Source of the DNA: Chroococcidiopsidaceae cyanobacterium CP_BM_RX_35
GTDB taxonomy: Bacteria; Cyanobacteriota; Cyanobacteriia; Cyanobacteriales; Chroococcidiopsidaceae
Length of the DNA stretch: 8,619 nucleotides
Assembly (NCBI GenBank): GCA_019242465.1
Contig: JAFAVL010000270.1
Location: 1 to 8,619, forward strand
Direction: 5' to 3'
In this document: positions 1-7,154 of the stretch, piece by piece
Position numbering within the stretch: the stretch's first letter is position 1
Layout: each line of letters opens with the position of its first letter
Program-made: the position numbers and the translations under genes
Notes under the pieces: generated by a model
The model's input: only the letters and a program-made list of their open reading frames with translations
What the model was told of the DNA's origin: nothing
Database searches by the model: none

Positions 1-2177
1 CCGATCGGATGGCGAAATTAATCCCTGTTGTGCGGGGCAAGCCCACCAAACTTGCGGTAATGATTTCAGAGCAAACACCGGCACCGGAGTTTAAAGAAAA
101 ATATGACAAAGAACCCCAAGTTCGTCATTGGGTTGACATGGCGTTACGAATTGAAGGAACAAACAAAACCTTTGGGGTTCATGCTGCTGGGGTGGTAATT
201 TCCTCTGAACCGCTAGATGAAATTGTGCCATTGCAAAAGAATAATGATGGTTCCGTGATCACCCAGTATTTCATGGAAGATATGGAATCACTGGGATTGT
301 TAAAAATGGATTTTTTGGGTTTGAGAAACTTAACTTTGATCCAGAAAACAGTTGATCTAATTAAGCAATACCAAAATATTGACCTTGATCCAGATCAGCT
401 TCCATTAGAAGAAAGAAGAGTTCAGAAAATATTAGCTAAGGGTGAGGTAAAGAAAATGCCTCAAGCAGTTAAAAGTACCTATAAAGTCCTGGAGGAGGGT
501 GAATTAGAAGGCATTTTTCAATTAGAGTCTTCCGGAATGCGGCAGATTGTGCGCGATCTAAAACCTTCTTGTATAGAAGATATTTCCTCAATTCTAGCGC
601 TCTATCGACCGGGACCATTGGATGCCGGTTTGATTCCTAAGTTCATTAACCGCAAGCATGGTAAGGAAGAGATAATTTATCCTCATCCTTTATCAGAGCC
701 AATTTTAAATGAGACCTATGGTGTGCTAGTTTACCAAGAACAAATCATGAAAATGGCTCAGGATTTGGCTGGATATTCTCTTGGGCAAGCTGATTTACTA
801 CGGAGATCGATGGGTAAGAAAAAAGTCTCAGAAATGCAAAAGCATCGGGAGACTTTCGTTGACGGTGCCGCAAAAAATGGGGTCAAAAAACACGTAGCGG
901 AAGCACTGTTTGAGCAGATGGTGAATTTCGCCGAGTATTGCTTCAACAAATCCCATTCAACTGCCTATGGTTATGTCACTTATCAAACTGCTTACTTAAA
1001 AGCAAATTATCCGGTTGAGTACATGGCGGCACTGCTAACAGCTCACAGTGACGACCAGGATAAAGTACAAAGATATATTTCTAGATGTCTGAGTATGAAT
1101 ATTCAGATAGAGCCACCAGATATTAATCGCTCTGGGGTGGACTTCACACCGTCGGAAGGCAAGATTTTATTTGGATTATCGGCAGTTCGTAATGTGGGAC
1201 AAGGGGCGATCGCATGCATCTTGTCTGCCCGCAATCAGGGAGGACCGTTTAAATCCTTGGCAGATTTGTGCGAACGCGTCGATCTGCGTGCTGTCAATCG
1301 CCGCGCCTTCGAAGCCCTAATCCATTGCGGTGCTTTTGATACACTTGAACCTAATCGGAACCAACTCCTTCATGACCTACCTTTGGTATTAGATTGGGCA
1401 CAGTCTCGCGCCAAGGACCGCGAAAGCGGTCAGGGTAGTCTATTTGATTTATTGAGTAGCTTGCCTGCTAGTGATGCTGCTAGCCCAGCTTTTGAATCAG
1501 CTCCCAGAGCGAGCCGAGTGCCTGATTTTCCCCAGCCAGAGAAGTTACGATTAGAAAAAGAACTGCTGGGCTTTTATGTATCCGATCATCCGCTCAAGTC
1601 AGTACGAAAGTCAGCACAAGTTCTAGCTCCAATTGATCTGTCGCAACTTAGCGATCAACGGGAGAAGGCAATGGTCAGCGTGGTAGTGATGCTAAGCAGC
1701 ATCAAGCCATTAGTGACGAAAAAAGGCGATCGTATGGCGATTGTCCAGATTGAAGACTTAACTGGTCAAGCTGAAGCTGTTGTCTTTCCTAGAGCCTACG
1801 AACGTCTGCACCCATTGCTCACTGCTGATGCTCGCCTCTTTATTTGGGGCAAAGTAGAACGAAAAGAGGAACAAACCCAACTGATAGTAGAAGATATCGA
1901 GCCAATTGAAGCAGTACGACTGGTGATGGTAGAGTTAACTCCTCAGCAAGCTAGTAATATTCAGGCGCAGGATCTGCTCAAAACTATTTTGCAAGAACAC
2001 TCTGGTGACAAGGAAAAAAACAAAGTGCCAGTGCTTGCTAGGGTAGCGGCTGCTAACGATCTTCAAATTGTCCGTTTCGGTCGCCAATTTTGGGTACAAA
2101 ACCATCAAGCGACGGTTGAGGCGCTGAAATCGGCAAGATTTCTTGCTGATGCCCAATCACTCACTAATCATTTTTGA
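1..2177 (+). CDS. dnaE: DNA polymerase III subunit alpha, C-terminal two thirds (5' end outside window)
   Basis: This is the catalytic subunit of the replicative DNA polymerase. The frame is open from the left edge (first full codon at 3), so the ATG at 9 is internal and not a start. About 724 residues are present; the family usually has about 1,150. The N-terminal PHP domain and the PDxDxD catalytic pair are therefore upstream. Counting from Met at 9, the visible landmarks are HAAGVVI (58-64), the third catalytic Asp in KMDFLGLR (D101), FQLESSGM (170-177), RPGPL (200-204), SMGKKK (267-272), FNKSHS (312-317), a helix-hairpin-helix region (about 385-445), a beta-clamp-binding peptide QGSLF (475-479), and an OB-fold (about 553-633). 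The frame is continuous across AEY/CFN (junction 938/939), where split DnaE inteins sit in many cyanobacteria. The gene ends convergently against the next one with no gap. Assignment is secure. Confidence 0.97.
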   Translation, partial: DRMAKLIPVVRGKPTKLAVMISEQTPAPEFKEKYDKEPQVRHWVDMALRIEGTNKTFGVHAAGVVISSEPLDEIVPLQKNNDGSVITQYFMEDMESLGLLKMDFLGLRNLTLIQKTVDLIKQYQNIDLDPDQLPLEERRVQKILAKGEVKKMPQAVKSTYKVLEEGELEGIFQLESSGMRQIVRDLKPSCIEDISSILALYRPGPLDAGLIPKFINRKHGKEEIIYPHPLSEPILNETYGVLVYQEQIMKMAQDLAGYSLGQADLLRRSMGKKKVSEMQKHRETFVDGAAKNGVKKHVAEALFEQMVNFAEYCFNKSHSTAYGYVTYQTAYLKANYPVEYMAALLTAHSDDQDKVQRYISRCLSMNIQIEPPDINRSGVDFTPSEGKILFGLSAVRNVGQGAIACILSARNQGGPFKSLADLCERVDLRAVNRRAFEALIHCGAFDTLEPNRNQLLHDLPLVLDWAQSRAKDRESGQGSLFDLLSSLPASDAASPAFESAPRASRVPDFPQPEKLRLEKELLGFYVSDHPLKSVRKSAQVLAPIDLSQLSDQREKAMVSVVVMLSSIKPLVTKKGDRMAIVQIEDLTGQAEAVVFPRAYERLHPLLTADARLFIWGKVERKEEQTQLIVEDIEPIEAVRLVMVELTPQQASNIQAQDLLKTILQEHSGDKEKNKVPVLARVAAANDLQIVRFGRQFWVQNHQATVEALKSARFLADAQSLTNHF
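1206..1213. repeat. HIP1 octamer GCGATCGC
   Basis: A perfect copy of the highly iterated palindrome common in cyanobacterial genomes, inside dnaE. It supports the taxonomic call. Confidence 0.8.
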
Positions 2178-2480
2178 TCAAGCTAATTCTCGTGGCTCAT
2201 AGCAGCGACAATCTTGACATGGTCCTTGTGGATTGACTGCACACCGCAAATAGCCGGACTGAGCATTAAATCGGCAGCTAACATCACCAATGAGATAGCC
2301 AACGCCTTCTAGGTAGTATCGCTCTGGAGGTGGCGGTTGAGGAATTCTTTGCTGCCTCGTTGCTGAGATTATCGCCGCTCTCAGCTTGGCGCGTGTCCGT
2401 GCCTGAGCCTGGCGCATTACCCATAAGGAAAGTAGCGGTGGGATCAGACCGAAGACAATAACCAAAAGTGCTTCTAACAC
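2178..2480 (-). CDS. Small membrane-anchored protein with a C-terminal cysteine cluster, DUF6464-like
   Basis: This 100-residue protein has one N-terminal hydrophobic segment (about residues 2-22), then a basic Arg/Ala-rich stretch (23-45), a short Pro run (49-52) and a conserved-looking C-terminal part. The C-terminal part carries YYLEGVGYLIGD and five cysteines (C69, C80, C88, C91, C93), spaced in a way that could bind a metal. From memory this resembles the cyanobacterial family DUF6464, whose function is unknown. The start is GTG at 2478-2480; no in-frame ATG gives a better start, and no strong Shine-Dalgarno is visible. The stop codon abuts the dnaE stop codon. The gene lies 78 nt downstream of the molybdopterin oxidoreductase gene on the same strand and may have its own promoter. 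Existence as a gene is likely; the role is unknown. Confidence 0.8.
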   Translation of the reverse strand: MLEALLVIVFGLIPPLLSLWVMRQAQARTRAKLRAAIISATRQQRIPQPPPPERYYLEGVGYLIGDVSCRFNAQSGYLRCAVNPQGPCQDCRCYEPRELA

Positions 2481-2534
2481 CGGATACGATTTCGGATGCG
2501 TGGATTTTGCAATGAGTAGATAACTTAACGAAAC

Positions 2535-2540
2535 AGTATA
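2535..2540 (-). promoter_or_regulatory. Possible -10 box (TATACT) for the DUF6464-like gene
   Basis: The minus strand reads TATACT, five of six matches to the bacterial -10 consensus, about 55 nt upstream of the GTG start at 2480. No convincing -35 hexamer is found 16-18 nt further upstream. It would allow separate transcription of this gene in the 78-nt gap after the oxidoreductase gene. Weak evidence, from sequence match alone. Confidence 0.25.
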
Positions 2541-2558
2541 TCCAATTGACTAGACAGT

Positions 2559-3152
2559 TCATCCGCTATAGCGCTCTTCTGCCCACGGCTCACCTCGTCG
2601 ATGGTAGCCGTTACGCTCCCAGAAGCCAAGCTCCTCATGATCTAGAAACTCTAGACCATTAATCCATTTGGCACTCTTCCAAGCATAGAGATGAGGTACG
2701 ATTAATCGCATAGGACCACCATGTTCTGCTGGCAACGGCTCTCCAAATACTCTATGGGCAAAGAAGTTTTCTTCCCGCAGGAAGTCTGACATTGTAATGT
2801 TAGTGGTGTAACCGCCGTAGCAGTGTTCCACAATATGGACAGCTTTTGACTCTACTTTAACTATATGCATAAAGTCTGTCACTTTAATGCCAGTCCACTT
2901 GACGTCAAGCTTAGTCCAACGCGTAACACAGTGAAAATCTGCTGTGAATTCGTGCTGGGGTAGCTCCATGAAGTCTGACCAAGTGAATGTAGCGGCTAAT
3001 ACTTGCCCCCACACTCGAAACTGCCATTCTTCTGGACTAATCTGGGGCGTTTGACCATAAGTCAGGACTGGAAACCCTTTAGTCAGATACTGACCAGGAG
3101 GAACGCGATCACGCTCTTCCTCAGCTGGTTTCTGGAAAAACTTTCCTCGCAT
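2559..3152 (-). CDS. Sulfite oxidase-like molybdopterin oxidoreductase, cytoplasmic
   Basis: This protein of about 197 residues belongs to the sulfite oxidase/YedY-type molybdopterin fold (COG2041-like). Numbered from the ATG at 3152, the FHCVTRW motif supplies the presumed molybdenum-ligating cysteine, C75. The segment GGPMRLIVPHLYAWKSAKW (about 146-164) is the typical pterin-binding stretch ending in KxxKW. The motif HCYGGYTTN (110-118) is also characteristic. There is no Tat or other signal peptide, no haem domain and no C-terminal dimerisation domain, so it is probably a soluble cytoplasmic enzyme; the substrate cannot be read from sequence. A TTG two codons upstream (3158) could also start it, but ATG fits the MxGKFFQKP opening I recall for relatives. 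No clear Shine-Dalgarno is seen. It begins 32 nt after the L32 gene and is probably co-transcribed with it. Confidence 0.9.
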   Translation of the reverse strand: MRGKFFQKPAEEERDRVPPGQYLTKGFPVLTYGQTPQISPEEWQFRVWGQVLAATFTWSDFMELPQHEFTADFHCVTRWTKLDVKWTGIKVTDFMHIVKVESKAVHIVEHCYGGYTTNITMSDFLREENFFAHRVFGEPLPAEHGGPMRLIVPHLYAWKSAKWINGLEFLDHEELGFWERNGYHRRGEPWAEERYSG

Positions 3153-3184
3153 TGGCAAAAAGACAGATGTTTTTTAATAGGATA

Positions 3185-3361
3185 TTACTCTTCTTCTTCT
3201 GCTTCTGCTTCAGGCGTTGGATAGACAAATTTGGAGCGGCCGGTCAAAATGGATTTTCCTAGCGACAGAGCTTTTTGAGCCTCAGACGCAGCTTTGCGCT
3301 TCCAGGTAGCTTTACGTTTATCGCGTTTGGATTTGGATGTTTTCTTCTTAGGTACAGCCAT
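3185..3361 (-). CDS. rpmF: 50S ribosomal protein L32
   Basis: This 58-residue protein of the large ribosomal subunit opens with [18 protein letters not shown], the hallmark of bacterial L32. It continues with a basic helix ([16 protein letters not shown]) and ends in a strongly acidic tail, EAEAEEEE. The four zinc-binding cysteines found in some bacterial L32 proteins are absent, so this is the cysteine-free form. ATG is at 3359-3361 and TAA at 3185-3187. The acidic tail is encoded by GAA/GCA triplets, giving a short trinucleotide-like tract on the plus strand (3188-3210). The molybdopterin oxidoreductase starts 32 nt downstream; upstream, 46 nt separate it from the exported Pro-rich protein. 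No strong ribosome binding site is visible. The identification rests on direct sequence recognition and is firm. Confidence 0.96.
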   Translation of the reverse strand: MAVPKKKTSKSKRDKRKATWKRKAASEAQKALSLGKSILTGRSKFVYPTPEAEAEEEE

Positions 3362-3407
3362 AACAATAGATGCGGCAATTCTTTACAACCTTTCTATCTT
3401 AAGACAT

Positions 3408-4238
3408 TTAAGTTCCAGGAGTGTTACTTGTGGTGCCATTGTTAGGAGGTAGCTGCGGCAAAGGAGTCAGAGGTATAGATGTGGGCGTCAAGACTGAAGA
3501 TGCACCTGGACTTGAGTTAGTTGATGGCAGCGGCGCTTGAGGATTGCTAGTAGGAATGACTGGTGCGGCAATAGGTGGGGTTGGGGTCATACCACTACCA
3601 GGGGCTGGGCTGAGGCTGGGCGTAGGGGTAGAGTTCACAATTCCTGGCTGAATTGTAGGTTGTGTTGGGGTGAGGGGGCTGTTAATTGTAGGTCGAACAG
3701 GAGTGCTAAAGACACGTCCTCTCCCGCCATTAGGAGTTGTATTCCTGGGTTGACTAGAACCATTGAAGACTCTGTTCTGATTACTAGGAGTGTAGGCAGA
3801 ACCTGATGGAGAGGGAGAGGTGGTTGCTACGTTATCGAATTGAAGTAGGGCTTTGGCATTGGGGTAGTAGGTAGCCCAAGGTTGAAGAGTGCTGCTACTG
3901 CGCCACTCTTGTCTAGTCATTTGCAAAGACAGAATTGGGGCGATCGCTCCTTTGTTTTGAGCCACAACAGTAACAGCAATATTTGCGATCTCATTATTTT
4001 GTTGAAAGCTAGTCTGCACTGCTGTTGTAGCAACCGCTTCTGCCCTTTGTACAAGGCTCTCGAAGGTTTCGTCAGGCAAGCGGTCAAGGGATAAGTTAAT
4101 GCGAGCAGCTTCAGCCCAAGCAATCTGTGGCAAGAACGTTTCAGCTGTGAGCCATAACCCTCCCCCTAATCCTAGTAACCCTACTAGAGTTGTCATCTGG
4201 GTTTGCCTGATCGCCCGTGACAGCAACTTGCATCTCAT
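3408..4238 (-). CDS. Exported hypothetical protein with Pro/Thr/Ser-rich C-terminal tail
   Basis: I do not recognise a named function. The 276-residue protein opens with a basic N-terminus (MRCKLLSRAIR), a hydrophobic stretch (about 17-32) and a plausible signal-peptidase site AWA|EA after residue 42, so export past the inner membrane is likely. Residues about 45-137 form a compact-looking domain (INLSLDRLPDETFESLVQRA, then IANIAVTVVAQNKG and QEWRSSS) that looks conserved rather than random. From about 138 to the end the chain is low-complexity, rich in Pro, Thr, Ser, Asn and Gly, like a wall-spanning or linker tail. No LPxTG, lipobox or PEP anchor is visible. The start at 4238 is supported by AAGGGAGGG about 5 nt upstream. 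The tail makes the plus strand G-rich (3577-3678). It lies 64 nt downstream of the Mo-nitro_C gene. Confidence 0.8.
   Translation of the reverse strand: MRCKLLSRAIRQTQMTTLVGLLGLGGGLWLTAETFLPQIAWAEAARINLSLDRLPDETFESLVQRAEAVATTAVQTSFQQNNEIANIAVTVVAQNKGAIAPILSLQMTRQEWRSSSTLQPWATYYPNAKALLQFDNVATTSPSPSGSAYTPSNQNRVFNGSSQPRNTTPNGGRGRVFSTPVRPTINSPLTPTQPTIQPGIVNSTPTPSLSPAPGSGMTPTPPIAAPVIPTSNPQAPLPSTNSSPGASSVLTPTSIPLTPLPQLPPNNGTTSNTPGT
3577..3678 (+). repeat. G-tract-rich low-complexity segment inside the Pro-rich tail
   Basis: The plus strand (template strand of the exported-protein gene) has G-runs at 3577-3580, 3583-3586, 3601-3604, 3607-3609, 3618-3620, 3625-3628, 3667-3670 and 3674-3678. The middle four have loops of 2, 8 and 4 nt, close to a G-quadruplex pattern. 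They arise from Pro/Thr codons on the coding strand, so selection on DNA structure need not be involved. Confidence 0.5.
3940..3947. repeat. HIP1 octamer GCGATCGC
   Basis: Second perfect copy of the cyanobacterial HIP1 palindrome, inside the N-terminal domain of the exported Pro-rich protein gene. Confidence 0.8.
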
Positions 4239-4243
4239 AATTG

Positions 4244-4252
4244 CCCTCCCTT
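4244..4252 (-). promoter_or_regulatory. Shine-Dalgarno for the exported Pro-rich protein
   Basis: The minus strand reads AAGGGAGGG followed by CAATT and ATG at 4238. This is a strong anti-16S match at a normal distance. It decides in favour of this start over the internal Met15, which would cut the basic N-region of the signal peptide. Confidence 0.7.
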
Positions 4253-4272
4253 AGTGATTGCTCACAATTACA

Positions 4273-4278
4273 AGTATA
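4273..4278 (-). promoter_or_regulatory. Possible -10 box (TATACT) upstream of the exported Pro-rich protein
   Basis: TATACT on the minus strand lies about 35 nt upstream of the ATG at 4238, which would leave a leader of roughly 25-30 nt that includes the ribosome binding site. No good -35 element is seen. A short inverted repeat, GTGA-TTGC-TCAC (4254-4265), lies between it and the ribosome binding site. Weak evidence. Confidence 0.25.
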
Positions 4279-4302
4279 TTCTTTATGCCTCACCTCTTTT
4301 GC

Positions 4303-4650
4303 TTAGCAGTAGGGTGTCACGTCTTCGCCACATTCATCCGCTAGATAACACAGTGACCGAAAACGCAACCCTATAACTTCTTCGTACAGCGGGTTGAGCT
4401 GGCACAGGGGTGGAATATGGAATATAGTATGACCAAAGAATTTTACCTTGCACTCAAAAGGGCATTGAGCTGGAATAACTCGACACAAGCATCGAGCCAG
4501 TTTCGGATCGCGGACTTCTATCCGATTCAGCCATCGACGTACAGGTTGAAGGATGGTAATGTCTAGCTTTGGGGAAGGGTGCCCCTGCGGTGTTCCATTC
4601 AATACCCAACCAAAGGAAAGATTTTGCACGCTGGACTCAGTTGCATTCAT
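4303..4650 (-). CDS. Mo-dependent nitrogenase C-terminus family protein (Mo-nitro_C)
   Basis: This 115-residue cyanobacterial protein matches, from memory, the Pfam family named Mo-dependent nitrogenase C-terminus (PF06967). The matching core is about residues 36-115: PVRRWLNRIEVRDPKLARCLCRVIPAQCPFE, then HIPPLCQLNPLYEEVIGLRFRSLCYLADECGED (quoted as recognised blocks RVIPAQCPFE, HIPPLCQLNPLYE and CYLADECGED). It has eight cysteines (C54, C56, C63, C67, C83, C101, C107, C115), which suggests metal or redox binding. The first 30 or so residues look variable. The family name is historical: the protein stands alone here, with no nif gene in view, and its biochemical role is not established. The start is ATG at 4648-4650 with only a weak upstream TGGAAA. 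The gene is preceded by 259 nt without a supported gene and followed 64 nt later by the exported protein. Confidence 0.85.
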   Translation of the reverse strand: MNATESSVQNLSFGWVLNGTPQGHPSPKLDITILQPVRRWLNRIEVRDPKLARCLCRVIPAQCPFECKVKFFGHTIFHIPPLCQLNPLYEEVIGLRFRSLCYLADECGEDVTPYC

Positions 4651-4909
4651 GGTTTACAAAATTTCCACGAGTTTTGTCAGAATCATGCCGTCCTGGAAGG
4701 AATAGATATTGAGAATCTACTCCATATGAAGATTGGTAACGCCACTTTGTTCCTGAGTTGGCGTCCTCCTGTGTATGGCGTACTGCTGCTACTATGCTGA
4801 CTAAAATCTCCAGAATTGTCTCAGGCGCTATTACTGATCTTTTTGTGGAGGCGTTTAGCACCTCAGTGAATCTACCTTGCTTCGCTACACCTTACGTTCC
4901 TCTGTACCG

Positions 4910-7129
4910 TCACTCTCCTAGAGAGAGAAAATTCAATTGCTGCTCAACCCAACGTTGGTTAAAAACAGCTTGGTAGATAAGGTTATAAGTTGTCAGTACT
5001 GGAGTCGAGCCCTGGCTTTTACTCATCTGCTTAAAAACTAATCCTGACAGCAATAGCTCTTTTTTTTCAGGACTATCATCCGCTATGACTTCTTCCTGCT
5101 GTAAAATTTGCTGGTAAAGTCTCAATAATGCAACTGCCCTTTGCTTATCGCTCAACAGACGATTGCGAATAGTTTTCAGATGTTCTGGCTCGTCTTGAGA
5201 TTCCCAATTCTCAATTACCTGTGTTTGAACTAGGTTATCAATCCACTCTACTTCACTATTTGTAGGGATGGTCAATGGAGAATTGCAAATTAGCTTACAA
5301 AGCTTTTGGGTAAGAAAAGGCTGACCCTTTGTCCAGGTTAACACTGCTTTCAACACAGCTTGAGGCTTGTTAACTCTTCCAATCAGTCCTTGCAGCAAAG
5401 GCTGGGCTTCATGCAACTGAAAGCCATTCAGTTGAATTGCCTGACCAATATTAAATGGTGTACGATGTTTGTCTCGAATTAATTGAGAGGGAGTGACCAC
5501 ACCGAGCAAAACAAAAGTCAGACGATTGTATTCGGGAAAATCAGCACGTTTGTTGTAGCAAGTTCTAAGTAGAATAAAAAAGTCGTCAATCTCGAAGTCT
5601 AAATTAATCACGCTATCGATTTCATCTATAAAAATGACAATCTTTTCAGAGATATTTTCGAGCAACACTTTGTTGATGAACTCGCTCAAACGATGCACCG
5701 GAGATAAAAAGTGATGTTCGCGCCACCAAGTATGAAAACCGACTTTAGCTAAGAGATTAAAATTGTTCGCTAACGTATAAGTGAAGCCTGCGTACCACTG
5801 TTCCAGAGTTATTTGCCGATTACCGATCTCTGACAGATCGATAGCAGCACAGGCGAAACCCTCTGCTTGTAGCCGTCGCATGATTTGCACTCGCAAGCTA
5901 GATTTACCCATCTGTCGCGAATTTAGAATGTAACAAAACTCTCCAAGTTTCAAAGCGTTGTAGAGGTATCTATCTGCCTGCCGCACAACATAAGTAGGGG
6001 CATCCATCGGCAAACTACCGCCAACTTGATATTCATAGCTACGGTTTTGTTCTGCACTCCTGAGTAAGGCATTTTCAATCACCAACTCGGCTTGCGTGGC
6101 TTTGAGAATTTCTAGGGTATGTGACAGTTCTTGGGTGCGCTCCTTGACTTTTTGTTCCAAATTCCAGTTAGACTCAGCCAATTTGTCTTTGACCTGCTGT
6201 AAAGCTGCATTCTTGAGTTCAAGCTCCTTGGTAAACCGAATCAGCTCTGCTTCTGCTCGCTTGCGGTGTGTGATATCTTGAAAGGCAGCGATCGCATAAA
6301 CTATTTGACCCTTTTCATCAAAAATTGGGGTTGCCCACACCTCTAGGGGGATAATCTTATTGGGTTGGTGGATCTCCAGATCATCGACAGTTGCACTTTC
6401 TCCCCTTAAAGCTCGTGCAATAGGCTGCTGGTCGGCGGGGTAGATCTGCTCTGTCCCCGCTCGATAGGCTTGATAAATCTCCGTCAATTGATCTACTGTC
6501 GTTTTAGGTACTATTCCCTTGCCCAATATCTGCTGGGCAGTCCGATTGACATAGTAGGGTTGACCCTCGGTATTGATCGCGAAAATGCCTACTGGTACAG
6601 CTTCGAGGAATTGAGCTAGCCTTTTCTCACTCTCACATAACGCAGCTTCCGCCCGTTGACGCTCTCTAACTTCTTGCTGCAAATGCGCCAATAATTCCGC
6701 TTGAGCCTGCTGTGCTACACGCTCCTGTTCCAATGCCGCTTTCATCTGCTGCACGTGTTGCAGAGTTTTGTTGGTAGTAATTTCTAAATCTTGAAAATTG
6801 ATCGGCTTAGTCAGGAAGTCAAAAGCACCACAATTCATTGCGGTTCTAATATTTTCCATGTCGCCGTAGGCAGAAATAATGACTGCTTTGAGCGTAGGAT
6901 ATAACTCATTCAGCTTAGCTAGCAAAGTTAACCCATCCATCTTGGGCATAGAGATGTCGGTTAACACAATATCTATATCGGGCTGGGCTTGCAGCTTTTC
7001 CAGCGCTTCGACACCATCATGAGCAAAAATAAACTGGAGTTGCTTTGCTTTGAGTTCCTTTCTAAATTTCTGGCAGATCAGGGGTTCTAAGTCAGGCTCA
7101 TCATCCACCACCAGGATTTTAGCTTGCAT
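4910..7129 (-). CDS. Response regulator with P-loop ATPase output: REC-PAS-AAA_35
   Basis: This is a 739-residue cytoplasmic signalling protein. The receiver domain (about 1-125) has the acidic pocket D9/D10/E11, phospho-acceptor D58 in [12 protein letters not shown]86 and K108 in TKPI. A coiled coil (125-165) leads to a PAS domain (about 167-290, from [17 protein letters not shown] to [13 protein letters not shown]), then a second coiled coil (290-360). The rest resembles the cyanobacterial AAA-like family AAA_35 (PF14516), opening with YQVGGSLP. It has Walker A SRQMGKSS (404-411), Walker B VIFIDEID (498-505), a sensor-1-like strand RLTFVLLGV (536-544) and a GQPFLTQ motif (602-608) as in STAND-type NTPases. 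It ends with a possible winged-helix segment and RWVEQQLN, so there are no WD40 or other repeats. ATG at 7129 has a strong ribosome binding site. It is the last gene of the kinase-receiver operon. Domain calls are solid; the output activity is unknown. Confidence 0.93.
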   Translation of the reverse strand: MQAKILVVDDEPDLEPLICQKFRKELKAKQLQFIFAHDGVEALEKLQAQPDIDIVLTDISMPKMDGLTLLAKLNELYPTLKAVIISAYGDMENIRTAMNCGAFDFLTKPINFQDLEITTNKTLQHVQQMKAALEQERVAQQAQAELLAHLQQEVRERQRAEAALCESEKRLAQFLEAVPVGIFAINTEGQPYYVNRTAQQILGKGIVPKTTVDQLTEIYQAYRAGTEQIYPADQQPIARALRGESATVDDLEIHQPNKIIPLEVWATPIFDEKGQIVYAIAAFQDITHRKRAEAELIRFTKELELKNAALQQVKDKLAESNWNLEQKVKERTQELSHTLEILKATQAELVIENALLRSAEQNRSYEYQVGGSLPMDAPTYVVRQADRYLYNALKLGEFCYILNSRQMGKSSLRVQIMRRLQAEGFACAAIDLSEIGNRQITLEQWYAGFTYTLANNFNLLAKVGFHTWWREHHFLSPVHRLSEFINKVLLENISEKIVIFIDEIDSVINLDFEIDDFFILLRTCYNKRADFPEYNRLTFVLLGVVTPSQLIRDKHRTPFNIGQAIQLNGFQLHEAQPLLQGLIGRVNKPQAVLKAVLTWTKGQPFLTQKLCKLICNSPLTIPTNSEVEWIDNLVQTQVIENWESQDEPEHLKTIRNRLLSDKQRAVALLRLYQQILQQEEVIADDSPEKKELLLSGLVFKQMSKSQGSTPVLTTYNLIYQAVFNQRWVEQQLNFLSLGE
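6288..6295. repeat. HIP1 octamer GCGATCGC
   Basis: Third perfect copy of the cyanobacterial HIP1 palindrome, in the PAS-coding part of the REC-PAS-AAA_35 gene. Confidence 0.8.
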
Positions 7130-7134
7130 AGTTT

Positions 7135-7141
7135 CCTCCCT
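7135..7141 (-). promoter_or_regulatory. Shine-Dalgarno for the REC-PAS-AAA_35 gene
   Basis: The minus strand reads AGGGAGG, then AAACT and ATG at 7129, an almost ideal ribosome binding site at 5 nt. It is far stronger than anything in front of the stand-alone receiver gene, so the two genes may be made in different amounts from one message. Confidence 0.75.
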
Positions 7142-7154
7142 GATTTAGAACTAG

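Noticed and set aside
9..11. ATG at 9 as the start of dnaE
   Set aside because: The frame is open upstream (codons for Asp-Arg precede it) and the sequence aligns with the middle of DnaE, so the gene continues beyond the left edge.
3397..3404. Palindrome TCTTAAGA as a terminator between the exported protein and rpmF genes
   Set aside because: Only 4 bp per arm with no loop and no T-run; it cannot form a useful hairpin.
4254..4265. CRP-like inverted repeat GTGA-TTGC-TCAC
   Set aside because: The spacer is 4 nt instead of the 6 expected for CRP-type sites, and it lies between the possible -10 box and the ribosome binding site. It may be a small hairpin only.
4780..4792. NtcA-like site GTA...TAC upstream of the Mo-nitro_C gene
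   Set aside because: The spacing is 7 nt (and 5 nt for an overlapping pair at 4773-4783); the NtcA consensus needs 8.
4637..4861. 74-codon minus-strand open frame between the AAA_35 and Mo-nitro_C genes
   Set aside because: GTG start, no ribosome binding site, no recognisable domain, and it overlaps the Mo-nitro_C start. Plus-strand frames in the same gap look equally random.
4840..4909. Terminator after the signalling operon
   Set aside because: A GAGG/CCTC pairing can be drawn, but the stem is 4 bp and no T-run follows on the transcribed strand.
4651..4909. Hidden RNA gene, CRISPR or mobile element remnant in the largest gap
   Set aside because: No tRNA-like TPsiC loop, no repeated units and no inverted terminal repeats were seen. 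The stretch is treated as plain intergenic sequence, probably holding the promoter of the Mo-nitro_C gene.
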